A stretch of DNA of 64,000 nt from Rhodococcus sp. 14-2483-1-2 (GCF_002259405.1 NZ_NPFW01000013.1:372001-436000), one strand, 5' to 3'; positions 8,651 through 18,353 are shown, counted from the first letter of the stretch. The notes: a model not told the origin generated them from the sequence alone. Numbers and translations: made by a program.

Positions 8651-9111
8651 GCCAGCGCACTCCGGAGGGTGATGCGCTCACAGCCCTGGTGTTGCCCGTC
8701 TTCGAGCTCAACGGTGAATTTCTCGCCGCCGCACACGACATCACCGAGCCGACAGGTCTGACTCCGGCGTGGTGGCAGGTCCTGGGAGCCACCCTGGACG
8801 AGCCGCTCTCGGTTGCCGACATCGCGCGACGCGTCGGGCTGGGGTTGGCACGCCAGAGTGTGCAGCGGACGGCAAATCTGTTGGTGGACAAAGGTTGGGC
8901 CGTGTACGTCGACAACCCGAACCACAAGCGGGCAAAGCTGCTGGAGCCGACCCCCAAGGGGCGCGACACCGTTGCCGAGCTGCGGGATGCGCAACATGCG
9001 TGGTCCGATGCAGTGGGATCCGCTGTGGGAGAAAGCGAACTGCAGGCGTTCGCGGCAACCCTGGAGAAGATCCTCGCGGCATCACGGGACTATCGCGGGG
9101 GCAGTGCATAA
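8647..9111 (+). CDS. MarR-family transcriptional regulator
   Basis: 154-residue winged-helix regulator. The helix-turn-helix is SVADIARRVGLGLARQSVQR and the wing is YVDNPNHKRAKLLEPTPKG, both typical of MarR proteins. The ATG overlaps the DJ-1 stop (ATGA), showing translational coupling. The unusual double palindrome upstream of the operon is the most likely binding site, making this an autoregulated repressor of the DJ-1 gene. Confidence 0.87.
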   Translation: MSQRTPEGDALTALVLPVFELNGEFLAAAHDITEPTGLTPAWWQVLGATLDEPLSVADIARRVGLGLARQSVQRTANLLVDKGWAVYVDNPNHKRAKLLEPTPKGRDTVAELRDAQHAWSDAVGSAVGESELQAFAATLEKILAASRDYRGGSA

Positions 9112-9118
9112 TTCGGGC

Positions 9119-10351
9119 ATGGTTGCGCTCGGGGTACTTCTGACCGGATTGCTGGCCGGATTGTCGATGCAGTCCGGCGGGATCGACATCTTCGGCGACA
9201 CCAGGTTCGGCGGGCTGCTGTTCTCCAGTGGCGGCGTGGGAGTTGCGGTCGCGCTGATTCTTGCGTCGGGTACGGCGATGGTCGTTCGTCGGCGCAGCGT
9301 GCTGGCCGGACTGTCCATCGCCGCTGCTGTTGTCATCGGGGGCTCGGTACTGCTGTTCTCGTGCGACTCCGCCGAGGTGGTGGCAGGCGGAGTCCTGTTG
9401 GGATGCAGTGCAGTACAGGCGAATCGGAGACGAGTTCATCGGGCGCTACTGATCGGGTCCTTCCTTCTCGGCCTGCTGTCCGCCGGCGCGGTCGAGGCAT
9501 TGCACTACCCCGCTGTTCCCCGGCGCTACGCCGACTACCTCACCGAATCCGATATGGGCACACCGGTGGTCGTTCCGGTGCTGTGCGTGCTCGTGGTGGT
9601 GGCAGTGGCGTGGGCAGCGCGCAACGAAAACCAGGGCGAAAGCCCGGCGACCGAGCGCGATATCCGCACAGTCGCGGCGGTACTGCTGGTGACGATCGGT
9701 GGGCTGCTGCTGAATGTGGCGTTCGTGTTCAGCATGTTCCAGAGCGAGTACGGGTTCGGCGGCCGCTGGTACTACGGCCTTTTTGTCGTACTCGTATTGT
9801 TCGCAGCCGCTGCTCTGCTACCGGGGCGTAGCGGCGTCATGGTCCTCGCCGGAACGGCCGTGTTGCTCACCTCGACCACGACCTCGGGTGTGGGTATCAG
9901 TGTCTCGGACGGAGTGTGGACACTCGGACTCGTAGCCGTCATTGCAGTCTCGGTGGCGGCCGGTACTGCGCTCGGATTGCGTTGGGGGCGTATGCTGATC
10001 GGCGTTGCAGTTCTGGCAGTGGTCTGCGTGACGGCACTGTTCGATAGCCCGCCGCTGGACAACGTGCACTACGTCGCGAGCCTGATCGTCTTTCCGGCCG
10101 CCGCGGCCTACCTGTACGTCGCGTGCACGCCTGCCGCCCCGACGCCGTCGACCCTCGGCCTTGCCATACCGGTGGCGATCACGGTGCCGATGGTCGTCAC
10201 GTACGGATGGACGGCGTACACGCCGTTGACCTCCGCACTGACGGACACGTCCTGGCCCGAAAAGTGGCTCTCCACGGGTGGTGCATCGGCAACGGTCGTG
10301 CTCGCAGGCGTCGGGATGTGGGCTCTGAACCGCTACCGGGCTCGGCGGTAG
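9119..10351 (+). CDS. Polytopic membrane protein of unknown function
   Basis: 410-residue protein with about twelve hydrophobic helices (for example residues 2-20, 38-56, 62-80, 185-205 and onward in pairs to the C-terminus) and short polar loops. I recognise no family motif. ATG 9119 lies 7 bases after the MarR stop, so it may be the third gene of the DJ-1/MarR operon. Its last 19 bases overlap the end of the convergent reductase gene. A transport or envelope role is possible but not shown. Confidence 0.7.
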   Translation: MVALGVLLTGLLAGLSMQSGGIDIFGDTRFGGLLFSSGGVGVAVALILASGTAMVVRRRSVLAGLSIAAAVVIGGSVLLFSCDSAEVVAGGVLLGCSAVQANRRRVHRALLIGSFLLGLLSAGAVEALHYPAVPRRYADYLTESDMGTPVVVPVLCVLVVVAVAWAARNENQGESPATERDIRTVAAVLLVTIGGLLLNVAFVFSMFQSEYGFGGRWYYGLFVVLVLFAAAALLPGRSGVMVLAGTAVLLTSTTTSGVGISVSDGVWTLGLVAVIAVSVAAGTALGLRWGRMLIGVAVLAVVCVTALFDSPPLDNVHYVASLIVFPAAAAYLYVACTPAAPTPSTLGLAIPVAITVPMVVTYGWTAYTPLTSALTDTSWPEKWLSTGGASATVVLAGVGMWALNRYRARR

Positions 10352-10947
10352 ACGACGTGGAGGACCTGGTCCGATCCCGCTACCTCGGTCCGCTCCATCG
10401 TCGTGGGATCCCAGCCGTCGTAGATCGGTTCCCCAGCTCCGAGAATCACCGGCGAGACCGCAAGATGTAGGTGATCGACGAGCCCCGCCTTCAGGTACTG
10501 CCGCACCGTCGATGCCCCGCCGCCGAGGCGCACGTCCTTGCCCGACGCCGCCTCGTGGGCACGATCGAGCACCGTTTCGATGGGATCGTCGGTGAAGTGG
10601 AACGTGGTGCCGACCATCTCCAGTGGCGGCCGTGGGTGATGGGTCAGGACGAACACCGGGTGGTGGTACGGCGGCTCCTCACCCCACCAGCCGCGCCAGC
10701 TGTAGTCCGGCCACTCGCCGCGGACCGGACCGAACATGTTGCGGCCCATGATGGTTGCGCCGATGTTCTCGGTGCCGAGATCGAGCATCCGCTGATCGGT
10801 GTCAGGGTCTTCTGTGTCGGAGCGGTCGGCGAACACCCACTGGTGCAGCGCCATGCCGTCGACGCCCATGGGGTTGTCCTGGCTCTGATCAGGACCGGCG
10901 GCGAAGCCGTCGAGCGAGACCGACAGATTGTGTACCCGAAGTGTCAT
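10333..10947 (-). CDS. Dihydrofolate reductase-family (RibD C-terminal-like) protein
   Basis: 204-residue protein of the RibD C-terminal/DHFR-like fold. Visible segments are NLSVSLDGFAAGPDQSQDNP at the N-terminus, GATIMGRNMFGP, VFVLTHHPRPPLEM and DVRLGGGASTVRQYLKAGLV, all in the family order for the NADPH site. Such stand-alone paralogues have no settled substrate. ATG 10947 begins the conserved first strand; upstream codons from 10962 are not conserved in style. Convergent overlap with the membrane protein gene is 19 bases. Confidence 0.85.
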   Translation of the reverse strand: MTLRVHNLSVSLDGFAAGPDQSQDNPMGVDGMALHQWVFADRSDTEDPDTDQRMLDLGTENIGATIMGRNMFGPVRGEWPDYSWRGWWGEEPPYHHPVFVLTHHPRPPLEMVGTTFHFTDDPIETVLDRAHEAASGKDVRLGGGASTVRQYLKAGLVDHLHLAVSPVILGAGEPIYDGWDPTTMERTEVAGSDQVLHVVYRRAR

Positions 10948-10999
10948 ACCCGAGTAGACCACCAGCGGAGGGCAAAGTCATCGGAGTACCGTTTTCTTC

Positions 11000-12004
11000 A
11001 TGGCTTACAGATACCTCGGAAACAGCGGACTGAAGATTTCGGAGATCACCTACGGCAACTGGTTGACCCACGGATCGCAGGTGGAGAACGACATCGCCAC
11101 CCAGTGCGTACGCGCGGCCCTCGATGCCGGCATCACCACCTTCGACACCGCCGACGTCTACGCCAACGGAGCCGCCGAGACGGTGCTCGGGGACGCGTTG
11201 AAAGGGGAGCGTCGAGAATCACTGGAGATCTTCACCAAGGTCTACTTCCCCGTCGGGCCCAAGGGCCCCAACGACACCGGACTCTCGCGCAAGCACATCC
11301 TCGAAGGCATCGACGCGTCGCTGCGTCGACTCGGCACCGACTACGTGGACCTCTACCAGGCGCATCGCTACGACGTCGAGACCCCGCTCGAGGAGACCAT
11401 CGCCGCGTTCGGTGATGTCGTCCGCCAGGGCAAGGCGCTCTACATCGGCGTCTCCGAATGGACCGCCGATCAACTGCGCGCCGGGCAGGAACTCGCCCGT
11501 CAGAACGGCTTCTCGATCATCTCGAATCAGCCGCAGTACTCGGCGCTGTGGCGCGTCATCGAGGATCAGGTGATCCCGACTTCGAAGGAACTGGGCATCT
11601 CGCAGATCGTCTGGTCGCCCATCGCCCAGGGTGTGCTCACCGGAAAGTATCTCCCCGGTCAACCACTGCCCGACGGCTCGCGCGCCAAGGACGACAAGGG
11701 CGGCGACAAGATGATCGCGCGGTACCTCGACGACCAGACGCTCACCCGGGTGCAGCAGTTGAAGCCCATCGCGGACGATCTGGGAATCACCATGGCGCAG
11801 TTGGCCGTTGCGTGGGTACTGGCCAACGACAACATCGCGGCAGCGCTGGTCGGAGCCTCGCGCCCCGAGCAGATCGCCGAGAACATCAAGGCCTCCGAGG
11901 TGACCCTCGACGCCGACGTGCTCGCGAAGATCGACGACGCCCTCGGTGATTCCGTCGAGCGGGACGCGAGCAAGACGGGCTCGCCGGAAGCACGTCTGGT
12001 CTGA
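11000..12004 (+). CDS. Aldo/keto reductase
   Basis: 334-residue aldo/keto reductase of the potassium-channel beta-subunit/YhdN-like group, reducing aldehydes or ketones with NADPH. The start MAYRYLGNSGLKISEITYGN, the FDTADVYANGAAE segment with D and Y of the catalytic tetrad, LYQAHRYDVETPLEE and the late WVLANDNIAAALVGASRPEQ cofactor stretch are all present. The length is normal. It is transcribed alone or with the carboxylesterase 51 bases downstream. Confidence 0.92.
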   Translation: MAYRYLGNSGLKISEITYGNWLTHGSQVENDIATQCVRAALDAGITTFDTADVYANGAAETVLGDALKGERRESLEIFTKVYFPVGPKGPNDTGLSRKHILEGIDASLRRLGTDYVDLYQAHRYDVETPLEETIAAFGDVVRQGKALYIGVSEWTADQLRAGQELARQNGFSIISNQPQYSALWRVIEDQVIPTSKELGISQIVWSPIAQGVLTGKYLPGQPLPDGSRAKDDKGGDKMIARYLDDQTLTRVQQLKPIADDLGITMAQLAVAWVLANDNIAAALVGASRPEQIAENIKASEVTLDADVLAKIDDALGDSVERDASKTGSPEARLV

Positions 12005-12055
12005 CCGCCTGCCCGAGTCGGTCCGATCCGAACAGGGTAATAAGGAGGTATGGAC

Positions 12056-13522
12056 ATGATCACCGTCGATACACCTCAGGGCCAGGTTCGCGGTCGGACC
12101 GGCGCAGGCGTCACCTCGTTCCTCGGAGTTCCGTACGCCGAGGCCCCGTTCGGACCCCGCCGCTTCCAGGCTCCGTCGCCGCCGCCCACGTGGGACGGAG
12201 TGCGCGACGCCCTCGAACTCGGGGCCACCGTCCCCAAAGTGGGATACCGGCCACCGACGAGTGAGATCCTCAGCGAACCGGTGGTACCCGGTGACGACTG
12301 CCTGAACGTCAACGTCTTCACCCCCGACGTCGGCGGATCGGCACCGGTGTTCGTCTGGATTCACGGCGGAGCATTCGTCAACGGCAGCAACGCCATTCCC
12401 ACGTACGACGGTTCCGCATTCGCGCGCGACGGTGTCGTGGCCGTGGTGATCAACTACCGACTCGGAGTCGACGGTTTCGCGTCGATCGACGGTGCCCCGG
12501 CCAACCGCGGGATGCTGGACCAGGTCGCGGCCCTCGAATGGGTACGTGACCACATCGCTTCCTACGGCGGCGACCCCGCGCGGGTGACCATCGCAGGGGA
12601 GTCGGCCGGCGCGATGAGCGTCGGCACCCTGATGTCGATGCCCCGTGCCGAGGGACTCTTCCAGCGGGCAATTCTGCAGAGCGGAGCCGGTCACCACGTC
12701 ATCACCGCCGAGACCGCGGCGAAGGTCTCCGCGGCGTTGGCCTCCGGGCTCGGAGTCGAGGCCTCGATCGACGGCCTCGATTCGGTACCGGTGGATGCGT
12801 TGGTGGACGCCCAACGCGAACTGTCCGATCGGATCACCGCCGAGGCCCCGACCGGAGCGTGGGGTGAGCTGGCCCTGAACGTGATGGCCTTCGAGCCGTA
12901 CATCGACGGCGATGTGGTTCCTGCACTGCCTTTTTCGAGGATCAGCGATGGTGCGAGCGCACAGGTGGACGTGTTGATCGGAACCACCAGCGAAGAACAC
13001 GCGTTCTTCATCGTGCCGGCCGGAATCGTCCCGCACCTCACCGAGGACTACGTGAAGATGGTCCTCGCCGGATACCGGGCCGACCCGTCCGCGCTGGACC
13101 GGTACCGCGAACAGCTGCCCGACGCCTCGGCGGGCGAGCTGATGATCGCCGTCATGACCGACTGGTTCTTCCGTATTCCGGCCACGCGTCTGGTCGAGGC
13201 TCGCTCCGGCGACGCCTTCGTCTACGAATTCACCTGGCGTTCATCGCTGTTCGACGGCGCTCTCGGAGCCTGCCATGCGCTGGAGATCCCGTTCGTGTTC
13301 GACATGCTGCACAAGCCCGAGACCGCACGAATCACCGGCCCGAACCCGCCGCAGCAGGTTGCCGATCAGATGCACCGTGCCTGGGTCGACTTCGTGCGCG
13401 ACGGCTCTCCCGGCTGGGACCGGTACGGCACCGACCGCGCGGTGATGATGTTCGGCAACGAGCCCGGCGTCGCCCTCGATCCAAGGTCGGCAACCCGCGC
13501 GGTGTGGGACGGGGTGCGCTGA
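12056..13522 (+). CDS. Type B carboxylesterase (para-nitrobenzyl esterase family)
   Basis: 488-residue alpha/beta-hydrolase that cleaves carboxylic esters. Seen: FLGVPYAEAPFGPRRF near the N-terminus, oxyanion segment VWIHGGAFVNGS, nucleophile elbow TIAGESAGAMS, and a late GACHALEIPFVFD with the catalytic histidine. A second ATG at 12056 is preferred over 12050 because AAGGAGG at 12042-12048 then has a 7-base spacing instead of one base. No secretion signal is visible, so it is probably cytoplasmic. Confidence 0.92.
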   Translation: MITVDTPQGQVRGRTGAGVTSFLGVPYAEAPFGPRRFQAPSPPPTWDGVRDALELGATVPKVGYRPPTSEILSEPVVPGDDCLNVNVFTPDVGGSAPVFVWIHGGAFVNGSNAIPTYDGSAFARDGVVAVVINYRLGVDGFASIDGAPANRGMLDQVAALEWVRDHIASYGGDPARVTIAGESAGAMSVGTLMSMPRAEGLFQRAILQSGAGHHVITAETAAKVSAALASGLGVEASIDGLDSVPVDALVDAQRELSDRITAEAPTGAWGELALNVMAFEPYIDGDVVPALPFSRISDGASAQVDVLIGTTSEEHAFFIVPAGIVPHLTEDYVKMVLAGYRADPSALDRYREQLPDASAGELMIAVMTDWFFRIPATRLVEARSGDAFVYEFTWRSSLFDGALGACHALEIPFVFDMLHKPETARITGPNPPQQVADQMHRAWVDFVRDGSPGWDRYGTDRAVMMFGNEPGVALDPRSATRAVWDGVR

Positions 13523-13557
13523 GCACCTGAGCACCTGAGCGGCTGCGCCGCACGTGC

Positions 13558-13592
13558 GCGCGGAGCCTGCGGTCGTTCCGCAGGCTCCGCGC
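13558..13592. terminator. Bidirectional hairpin terminator made of a recurring repeat
   Basis: Perfect 15-bp stem (GCGCGGAGCCTGCGG with its complement) and a 5-base loop between the convergent carboxylesterase and monooxygenase genes. The right arm and loop contain, on the minus strand, the 18-base sequence also found at 52.1 and 63.3 kb. Confidence 0.8.
13571..13588 (-). repeat. Copy 1 of 18-base repeat GGAGCCTGCGGAACGACC
   Basis: Exact 18-base match on the minus strand to the copies at 52141-52158 and 63295-63312. Here it forms part of a perfect terminator hairpin. Confidence 0.85.
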
Positions 13593-13631
13593 CGAACCTC
13601 GTACTCTGCTACGAGTTTCCGCGCACATGGG

Positions 13632-15473
13632 TCAGCTCAGGTGATGCACTTCCTGTAGCCCGTAGACGGGGGTGTCGATGCCCTCGTAGCGTGCCTTGAT
13701 CTGCAAGGCCAGGTAGAGCGAATAGTGCCGTGACTGGTGCAGATTGCCGCCGTGGAACCAGAAATTCTCCTGCTGCGTCGGCTTCCACATGTTGCGCTGC
13801 TCGCCCTCCCATGGACCGGGATCCTTGGTGGTGTTCGAGCCGAGGCCCCAGCACTTGCCGACCTTGTCCGCGGTCTGCTGATCGATCAGGTCGGCGACCC
13901 AGCCGTTCATCGACCCGTAGCCGGTGGCGTAGACGATCAGATCGGCCGGTAGCTCGGTACCGTCGTCGAGTACGACGCCGGTCTTGCTGATCCGATCCAC
14001 CTGCCCCGCAACGAGTTTGATCTTGCCGTCCGCCACCAGCTCGGACGCGCCGACATCGATGTAGTAGCCAGAGCCGCGACGCAGGTACTTCATGAACAGT
14101 CCCGAACCGTCGTCACCGAAGTCGAGTTGGAAGCCGGCCTTCTCCAGCCGATCGTAGAAGTCCTTGTCCTGCTCCGCGATCTGCTGGTACACCGGAATCT
14201 GGAACTCGTGCATGATCCGGTAGGGCAGGGACGCGAACGTGAGATCGGCTTTGCCCGTGGTCATTCCGGACTCGACGGCTCGCTCGGAGTACAGATCACC
14301 GAGCGCGATCTCGCAGAGCGAATCGGACTTGACGATGTGCGTCGACGAACGCTGCAGCATCGTCACATCGACGCCCGTCTCGTACAGTGCCTTGCAGATG
14401 TCGTGTGCAGAATTGTTCGAGCCCACCACCACGACGCGCTTGCCGACATAGGCGTCGGGACCGGGGTGTTCGCTGGAATGGTGCTGCTCGCCCTCGAACT
14501 CGTCCATGCCGGGGAAATTCGGCACGTTCTTCTTACCGGACATTCCGGTGGCCATCACCAGCTGCTTGGGCCGCAGGATCACTTCTTCGCCGTCACGATC
14601 GACGACGACCGTCCACTCCTTCGCCACCTCGTCGTAGGTGGCGGACTTCGCCGTGGTCTTGCTCCAGTACGGAACTTCCATGACCTTGGTGTACATCTCG
14701 AGCCAGTCACCGATCTTGTCCTTCGGCGCGAACACCGGCCAGTTCGGCGGGAACGGCAGGTACGGGAGATGGTCGTACCAGACCGGATCGTGCAGGCACA
14801 GCGACTTGTAGCGCCCACGCCACTGGTCGCCGGGGCGCTCTGCACGGTCGACGACGATCGCAGGCACGCCGAGCTGCCGGAACCGCGCACCGAGAGCGAT
14901 GCCGCCCTGGCCGCCACCGACGACGAGGGCGTACGGCTGCACGCTGTAGCCGAGTTCCTTCTCCTCGATCTCCTTCTTCTCCGCCCAGTTCTGGGTATCG
15001 GCATTCGAGCCGTGCACCGCGCCCTTGATGCGCGACTTGCCCTGACGCTCCTCGTGCCCCTTGAGCTCCTGCATCGTGGTCAGCAGAGTCCAGGCCACGT
15101 CGTCGCCGGTGTCTGCGTCGACGGTCAGGCGCAGGTGGCCTTTGCCGCGGCTGGTTGCGGTCTCGAACTCGATCCACGCCGAGACGACGCCGTCCGCCTC
15201 GTCGGGTACCTCCGTGGAGTGAAAGCCCGTCGGATCGGTGTCGTCGAGCCGCTCGGAGAGCATGTCGGACACGCCGTCCCGGCCCTCCACCGTCTTGAGA
15301 TTCCAGGTGAAGGTGACGAGGTCACGCCAGAAGCTGCTGACGGCGAACATGCCGGCAACACGAGGAACATCGCGGGCGACCAGTGCCTCCTCGAACTTCG
15401 ACAGCCAGGCGTCGACCCGTTCCTGCGGGGTGTGTGTGCGGGTGATGTCGACCGGTTCGATGGTCTGCGTCAT
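13632..15473 (-). CDS. FAD-dependent monooxygenase with N-terminal NTF2-like domain
   Basis: 613-residue two-part protein. Residues 1 to about 150 resemble an NTF2/SnoaL-type fold (VDAWLSKFEEALVARDVPRV). The rest is a CzcO/YUCCA-like flavin monooxygenase with FAD site VVGGGQGGIALGARF, a second Rossmann motif VVVVGSNNSAHDI for NADPH, the linking FPGMDEFEGEQHHSSEHPG segment and a late IVYATGYGSM. A strict Baeyer-Villiger fingerprint is not evident, so C-, N- or S-hydroxylation or ketone oxygenation are all possible. ATG 15473 is chosen over upstream codons because it leaves room for the promoter motifs. It is single and faces the esterase. Confidence 0.85.
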   Translation of the reverse strand: MTQTIEPVDITRTHTPQERVDAWLSKFEEALVARDVPRVAGMFAVSSFWRDLVTFTWNLKTVEGRDGVSDMLSERLDDTDPTGFHSTEVPDEADGVVSAWIEFETATSRGKGHLRLTVDADTGDDVAWTLLTTMQELKGHEERQGKSRIKGAVHGSNADTQNWAEKKEIEEKELGYSVQPYALVVGGGQGGIALGARFRQLGVPAIVVDRAERPGDQWRGRYKSLCLHDPVWYDHLPYLPFPPNWPVFAPKDKIGDWLEMYTKVMEVPYWSKTTAKSATYDEVAKEWTVVVDRDGEEVILRPKQLVMATGMSGKKNVPNFPGMDEFEGEQHHSSEHPGPDAYVGKRVVVVGSNNSAHDICKALYETGVDVTMLQRSSTHIVKSDSLCEIALGDLYSERAVESGMTTGKADLTFASLPYRIMHEFQIPVYQQIAEQDKDFYDRLEKAGFQLDFGDDGSGLFMKYLRRGSGYYIDVGASELVADGKIKLVAGQVDRISKTGVVLDDGTELPADLIVYATGYGSMNGWVADLIDQQTADKVGKCWGLGSNTTKDPGPWEGEQRNMWKPTQQENFWFHGGNLHQSRHYSLYLALQIKARYEGIDTPVYGLQEVHHLS

Positions 15474-15505
15474 GAAAACTCCTCGTGGCGAAAGTGTGCT
15501 CGTTG

Positions 15506-15567
15506 TGTGACCCAGCACACTCCCGCCGCGTGGCGAAGTCGAGAGTTGCAGTGGGTTGCAGCGCGCC
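15506..15567 (-). promoter_or_regulatory. Upstream control region of the flavin monooxygenase gene
   Basis: Two blocks recur upstream of the butanediol-type dehydrogenase. Read towards the gene, a tandem CTGCAACCCACTGCAACTC block (15542-15567) ends 68 bases before the ATG, and TGTGCTGGGTCACA (15506-15519) lies 32 bases before it. The first block matches the 23.2 kb copy at 23 of 26 positions in the same orientation. A shared activator is inferred. Confidence 0.65.
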
Positions 15568-15600
15568 GAGGTATCGACCGTGTCGAGAAGAAGCCCGTGT

Positions 15601-16923
15601 CTACGTATGGGTGGGCCTGAGAACCAGGGCTCCCAGAAACTGACACACCTGCAGTGCCAGCGCGAGATCGAGCTTGTCCCCGCTGGTCGTGTGTAGTTCG
15701 AGCGCTTTGGTCACCCGATACTTCACCGTGTTGCGGTGGACATTGAGTTCCTGGGCCGCGTGCAGATGACTCTCGTCGTGCGCGAAATATGCATGCAGGG
15801 TGTTTCTCAGCACGGCCGCGTTGGGCGTGTCGTCCGCGAGCGTGCCCAGCGTCTCCCAGACCCAGTACCGGGCCGAATCGAGATCCTGGGCGAGCAGCGA
15901 CACGATGGCCACATTCTTGTCGCCGTAGCCGAGAACCTCACGCACCGGTGTCCCGGGTATCGACGCGATGGAGTACGCGGCACGTGCCTGCTCGTGGGTC
16001 CGGCGGAACCCGTCGACGCCCTTGCCCGGTAACCCGACGGCCATGCGGGTGGAGGGGTCGAGGCGAAGGGCCGCAGCCAGTTCGGCCGTATCGACCGTCG
16101 GCGTGCGGGTACCCAGGGGGATCCAGGCCCACGCGGTTCGGCGATCGATCGCGGTGACGATCGGCGGACCTGCGGAGCGCATCGCCGCGGCGGCGCGGCG
16201 GGAAATGACGTCGATCGATCCGAGGGTCGTCGTCGAGTCCGATCCATCGCTCCATACGACGACACCGAGATGATTCTGGTTCAGCAGGTAACCGGTGTGG
16301 GCCTCGAACGTCGTTGTGGTTCCGCTCCGGTCGGCCAGCAGTGTGTGAATGGTCGACGAATGAACGGTTCCCTTGGCCCCGATCCACCGAATGCGTTCGG
16401 TCTCGTATGCGTCGAAGACGAACAGCGTTATCCAGTCGATGTAGTTGTAGACGACGTCCGAAATATGTTTCAGGACAGCAAAATCGAGCTCCGAATCGTT
16501 CGAGTTCTTCTTCACTTCCTCGAAGCAGATACTCATCATTTCGTTCTGGCCCAGGTGATAGGCCCGCACCAGTGAATTCGACGGAACATCTCGCTGAGCA
16601 AGGCGCAGTGCGTACTCGACGGCTGCGGTGGTCGGCTGCAGGCGGTCGACCGGAATGTCGTTGGCCAGTACATGCACGATCGTCGAGATGTTGCCGTGGA
16701 CAGAGGCCTCGAGAAGCTGCACGAGGACGGGGTCGTCGTCCAGATGATCGATATCGTGCGCCATGAGCGAGGTCATCGCCCGGACCATGTCGAGTTCTCG
16801 CGCCGACAGCGACCGCGCGACCTGTGCGACGGCGGCGAGAACGTCCTCGTGGGCCGTCGCAGGCACATGAGCAAGCCGGCTGCGGGCAACCGCCCGACGG
16901 TCCTCGGGTTCGAGGTTCGTCAC
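15601..16923 (-). CDS. PucR/CdaR-family transcriptional regulator
   Basis: 440-residue regulator ending in a PucR-type helix-turn-helix (HAAQELNVHRNTVKYRVTKA near residue 400), preceded by a GGDEF-like/CdaR middle region and an N-terminal helical sensor (ARSLSARELDMVRAMTSLMA). GTG at 16923 overlaps the stop of the upstream CrtI-like gene as GTGA, so it is the distal gene of a coupled series; the much longer open frame to 17859 is antisense to that gene. It lies next to the monooxygenase and may control it or its own operon. Effector unknown. Confidence 0.85.
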   Translation of the reverse strand: MTNLEPEDRRAVARSRLAHVPATAHEDVLAAVAQVARSLSARELDMVRAMTSLMAHDIDHLDDDPVLVQLLEASVHGNISTIVHVLANDIPVDRLQPTTAAVEYALRLAQRDVPSNSLVRAYHLGQNEMMSICFEEVKKNSNDSELDFAVLKHISDVVYNYIDWITLFVFDAYETERIRWIGAKGTVHSSTIHTLLADRSGTTTTFEAHTGYLLNQNHLGVVVWSDGSDSTTTLGSIDVISRRAAAAMRSAGPPIVTAIDRRTAWAWIPLGTRTPTVDTAELAAALRLDPSTRMAVGLPGKGVDGFRRTHEQARAAYSIASIPGTPVREVLGYGDKNVAIVSLLAQDLDSARYWVWETLGTLADDTPNAAVLRNTLHAYFAHDESHLHAAQELNVHRNTVKYRVTKALELHTTSGDKLDLALALQVCQFLGALVLRPTHT

Positions 16924-18353
16924 CCCACGTCCTTCTTCTGCCGCCGTAGGTATCGCAACGCGGACTCCGCTGCGTTGTATCCACACATTCCGTGTGCGCC
17001 GGCACCCGGGGGAGTCGACGCGGAACACAGATACACACCGGGAACTCCGATACTGTACGGATCCAACGCAATTCGAGGTCGAAGTACCACCTGAAGTTCG
17101 GTGTTCGCGCCCCCGATGATGTCGCCGCCGAGGTAGTTCGGATTCGAGGCCTCCAGTTCGGCGGGGGAGGTGACGACGGTGGCGACGACGATATCTCGGA
17201 ATCCAGGTGCGAATCGTTCGATCTGGGCGATGATCGCCTCGGTCGCGTTGCCGGTGAATCCGTTGGGCACATGGGCGTACGCGTACAGCGGATTGATCGA
17301 CCCGGCAGATCGCGTCGGGTCGGCCACGTACTGCTGGCCCACCAACACGAACGGCCGATCCGGCATGACGCCCAGATTGATCGCCTTCTCGCTCGCCGCG
17401 ATCTGCTCGAAGGAACCTCCCAGATGAACGGTGCCGGCGCGCCCGCACGCGGCGTTCGTCCACGGTACGTGTCCGTCGATCGCGAAATCGATCTTGAATG
17501 CGGCCGGAGCGCGACGAAACTTGCGGTAGGAGCGCGCGATACGAGAGGGCACCGCATCGCCGTAGATGTCGAGTGCGCCGCGCGGTGACGTATCGAGCAG
17601 GACCACGTCGGATCGGGGAATGTCCGAGGCCGTCCGTACTCGAACGCCGGTGTCGATCTTGCCACCGTGATCGGCCAGCATCGACGCCAACGCCTGCGTT
17701 ATCGCCCCGGAACCGCCCTCGGCCACCGGCCAGCCGTAGCGATGACCCGAGGCAGCGAGCATCAACCCGACGGCCGACGTCGCCGGTCGGTCCAATCGGT
17801 AGTAGGCGTGAGCCGCCAGCCCGCCGAACATCGCTCTCGCCTTGTCCGTTCGCCACCACTTCGCCGACACGGTGGCCGGTAGCAGTGCGCGTGGACCGAA
17901 GGCCGCAAGGGCCAGCGGGTGCCGCGGCACGTTCGCGATCGGGCGCATCAAGTCGGCAGCGAGGACGTCGAAATTGCGGGCCAGGTCACCGAACATCCGG
18001 TTCCAACGCACCCCGTCGACACCAAGACCGTCGGCCGTTGCCTCTATCGACCGGTGGATCGATCCTGCATCACCGTTGTCGAGCGGGTGTGCGCAGTCGA
18101 TGTCCGCCAGTTGCCACCGCAGGCCGTAGCGCTCGAGGTCGAGCGTGCGCAGATACGGCGAACCCGCACCCATCGGATGGAACGCCGAACACAGATCGTG
18201 GGTCACACCCGGCACTGTCATCTCGGCGCTGCGCGTTCCCCCGCCGATGGTGTCCGCGGCCTCGAGAACATGAACATCGACCCCGGCGCGAGCGAGGCGT
18301 ACCGCGGCAGCGAGCCCGTTCGGCCCGCTGCCGACGACCACGGCTGTGGTCAT
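16920..18353 (-). CDS. CrtI-like FAD-dependent NAD(P)-binding oxidoreductase
   Basis: 477-residue flavoprotein of the phytoene-desaturase/amine-oxidase superfamily. The dinucleotide site is VVVGSGPNGLAAAVRLARAG at the N-terminus with the following E in VLEAADTIGGG; the C-terminal FAD-closing segment is GVYLCSASTPPGAGAHGMCG. No carotenoid pathway partner is nearby, so a desaturase or isomerase acting on another lipid is equally likely. ATG 18353 overlaps the DUF3556 gene stop (ATGA), and its own stop overlaps the PucR gene, so DUF3556-CrtI-PucR is one coupled operon. Confidence 0.85.
   Translation of the reverse strand: MTTAVVVGSGPNGLAAAVRLARAGVDVHVLEAADTIGGGTRSAEMTVPGVTHDLCSAFHPMGAGSPYLRTLDLERYGLRWQLADIDCAHPLDNGDAGSIHRSIEATADGLGVDGVRWNRMFGDLARNFDVLAADLMRPIANVPRHPLALAAFGPRALLPATVSAKWWRTDKARAMFGGLAAHAYYRLDRPATSAVGLMLAASGHRYGWPVAEGGSGAITQALASMLADHGGKIDTGVRVRTASDIPRSDVVLLDTSPRGALDIYGDAVPSRIARSYRKFRRAPAAFKIDFAIDGHVPWTNAACGRAGTVHLGGSFEQIAASEKAINLGVMPDRPFVLVGQQYVADPTRSAGSINPLYAYAHVPNGFTGNATEAIIAQIERFAPGFRDIVVATVVTSPAELEASNPNYLGGDIIGGANTELQVVLRPRIALDPYSIGVPGVYLCSASTPPGAGAHGMCGYNAAESALRYLRRQKKDVG

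Noticed and set aside
11219..13036. A 605-codon minus-strand frame over the reductase and esterase genes
   Set aside because: No recognisable domain, and it crosses two well-supported plus-strand genes and their gap.
16924..17859. N-terminal extension of the PucR regulator
   Set aside because: The extra 312 codons are antisense to the CrtI-like gene. The GTGA overlap at 16920-16923 marks the true start.
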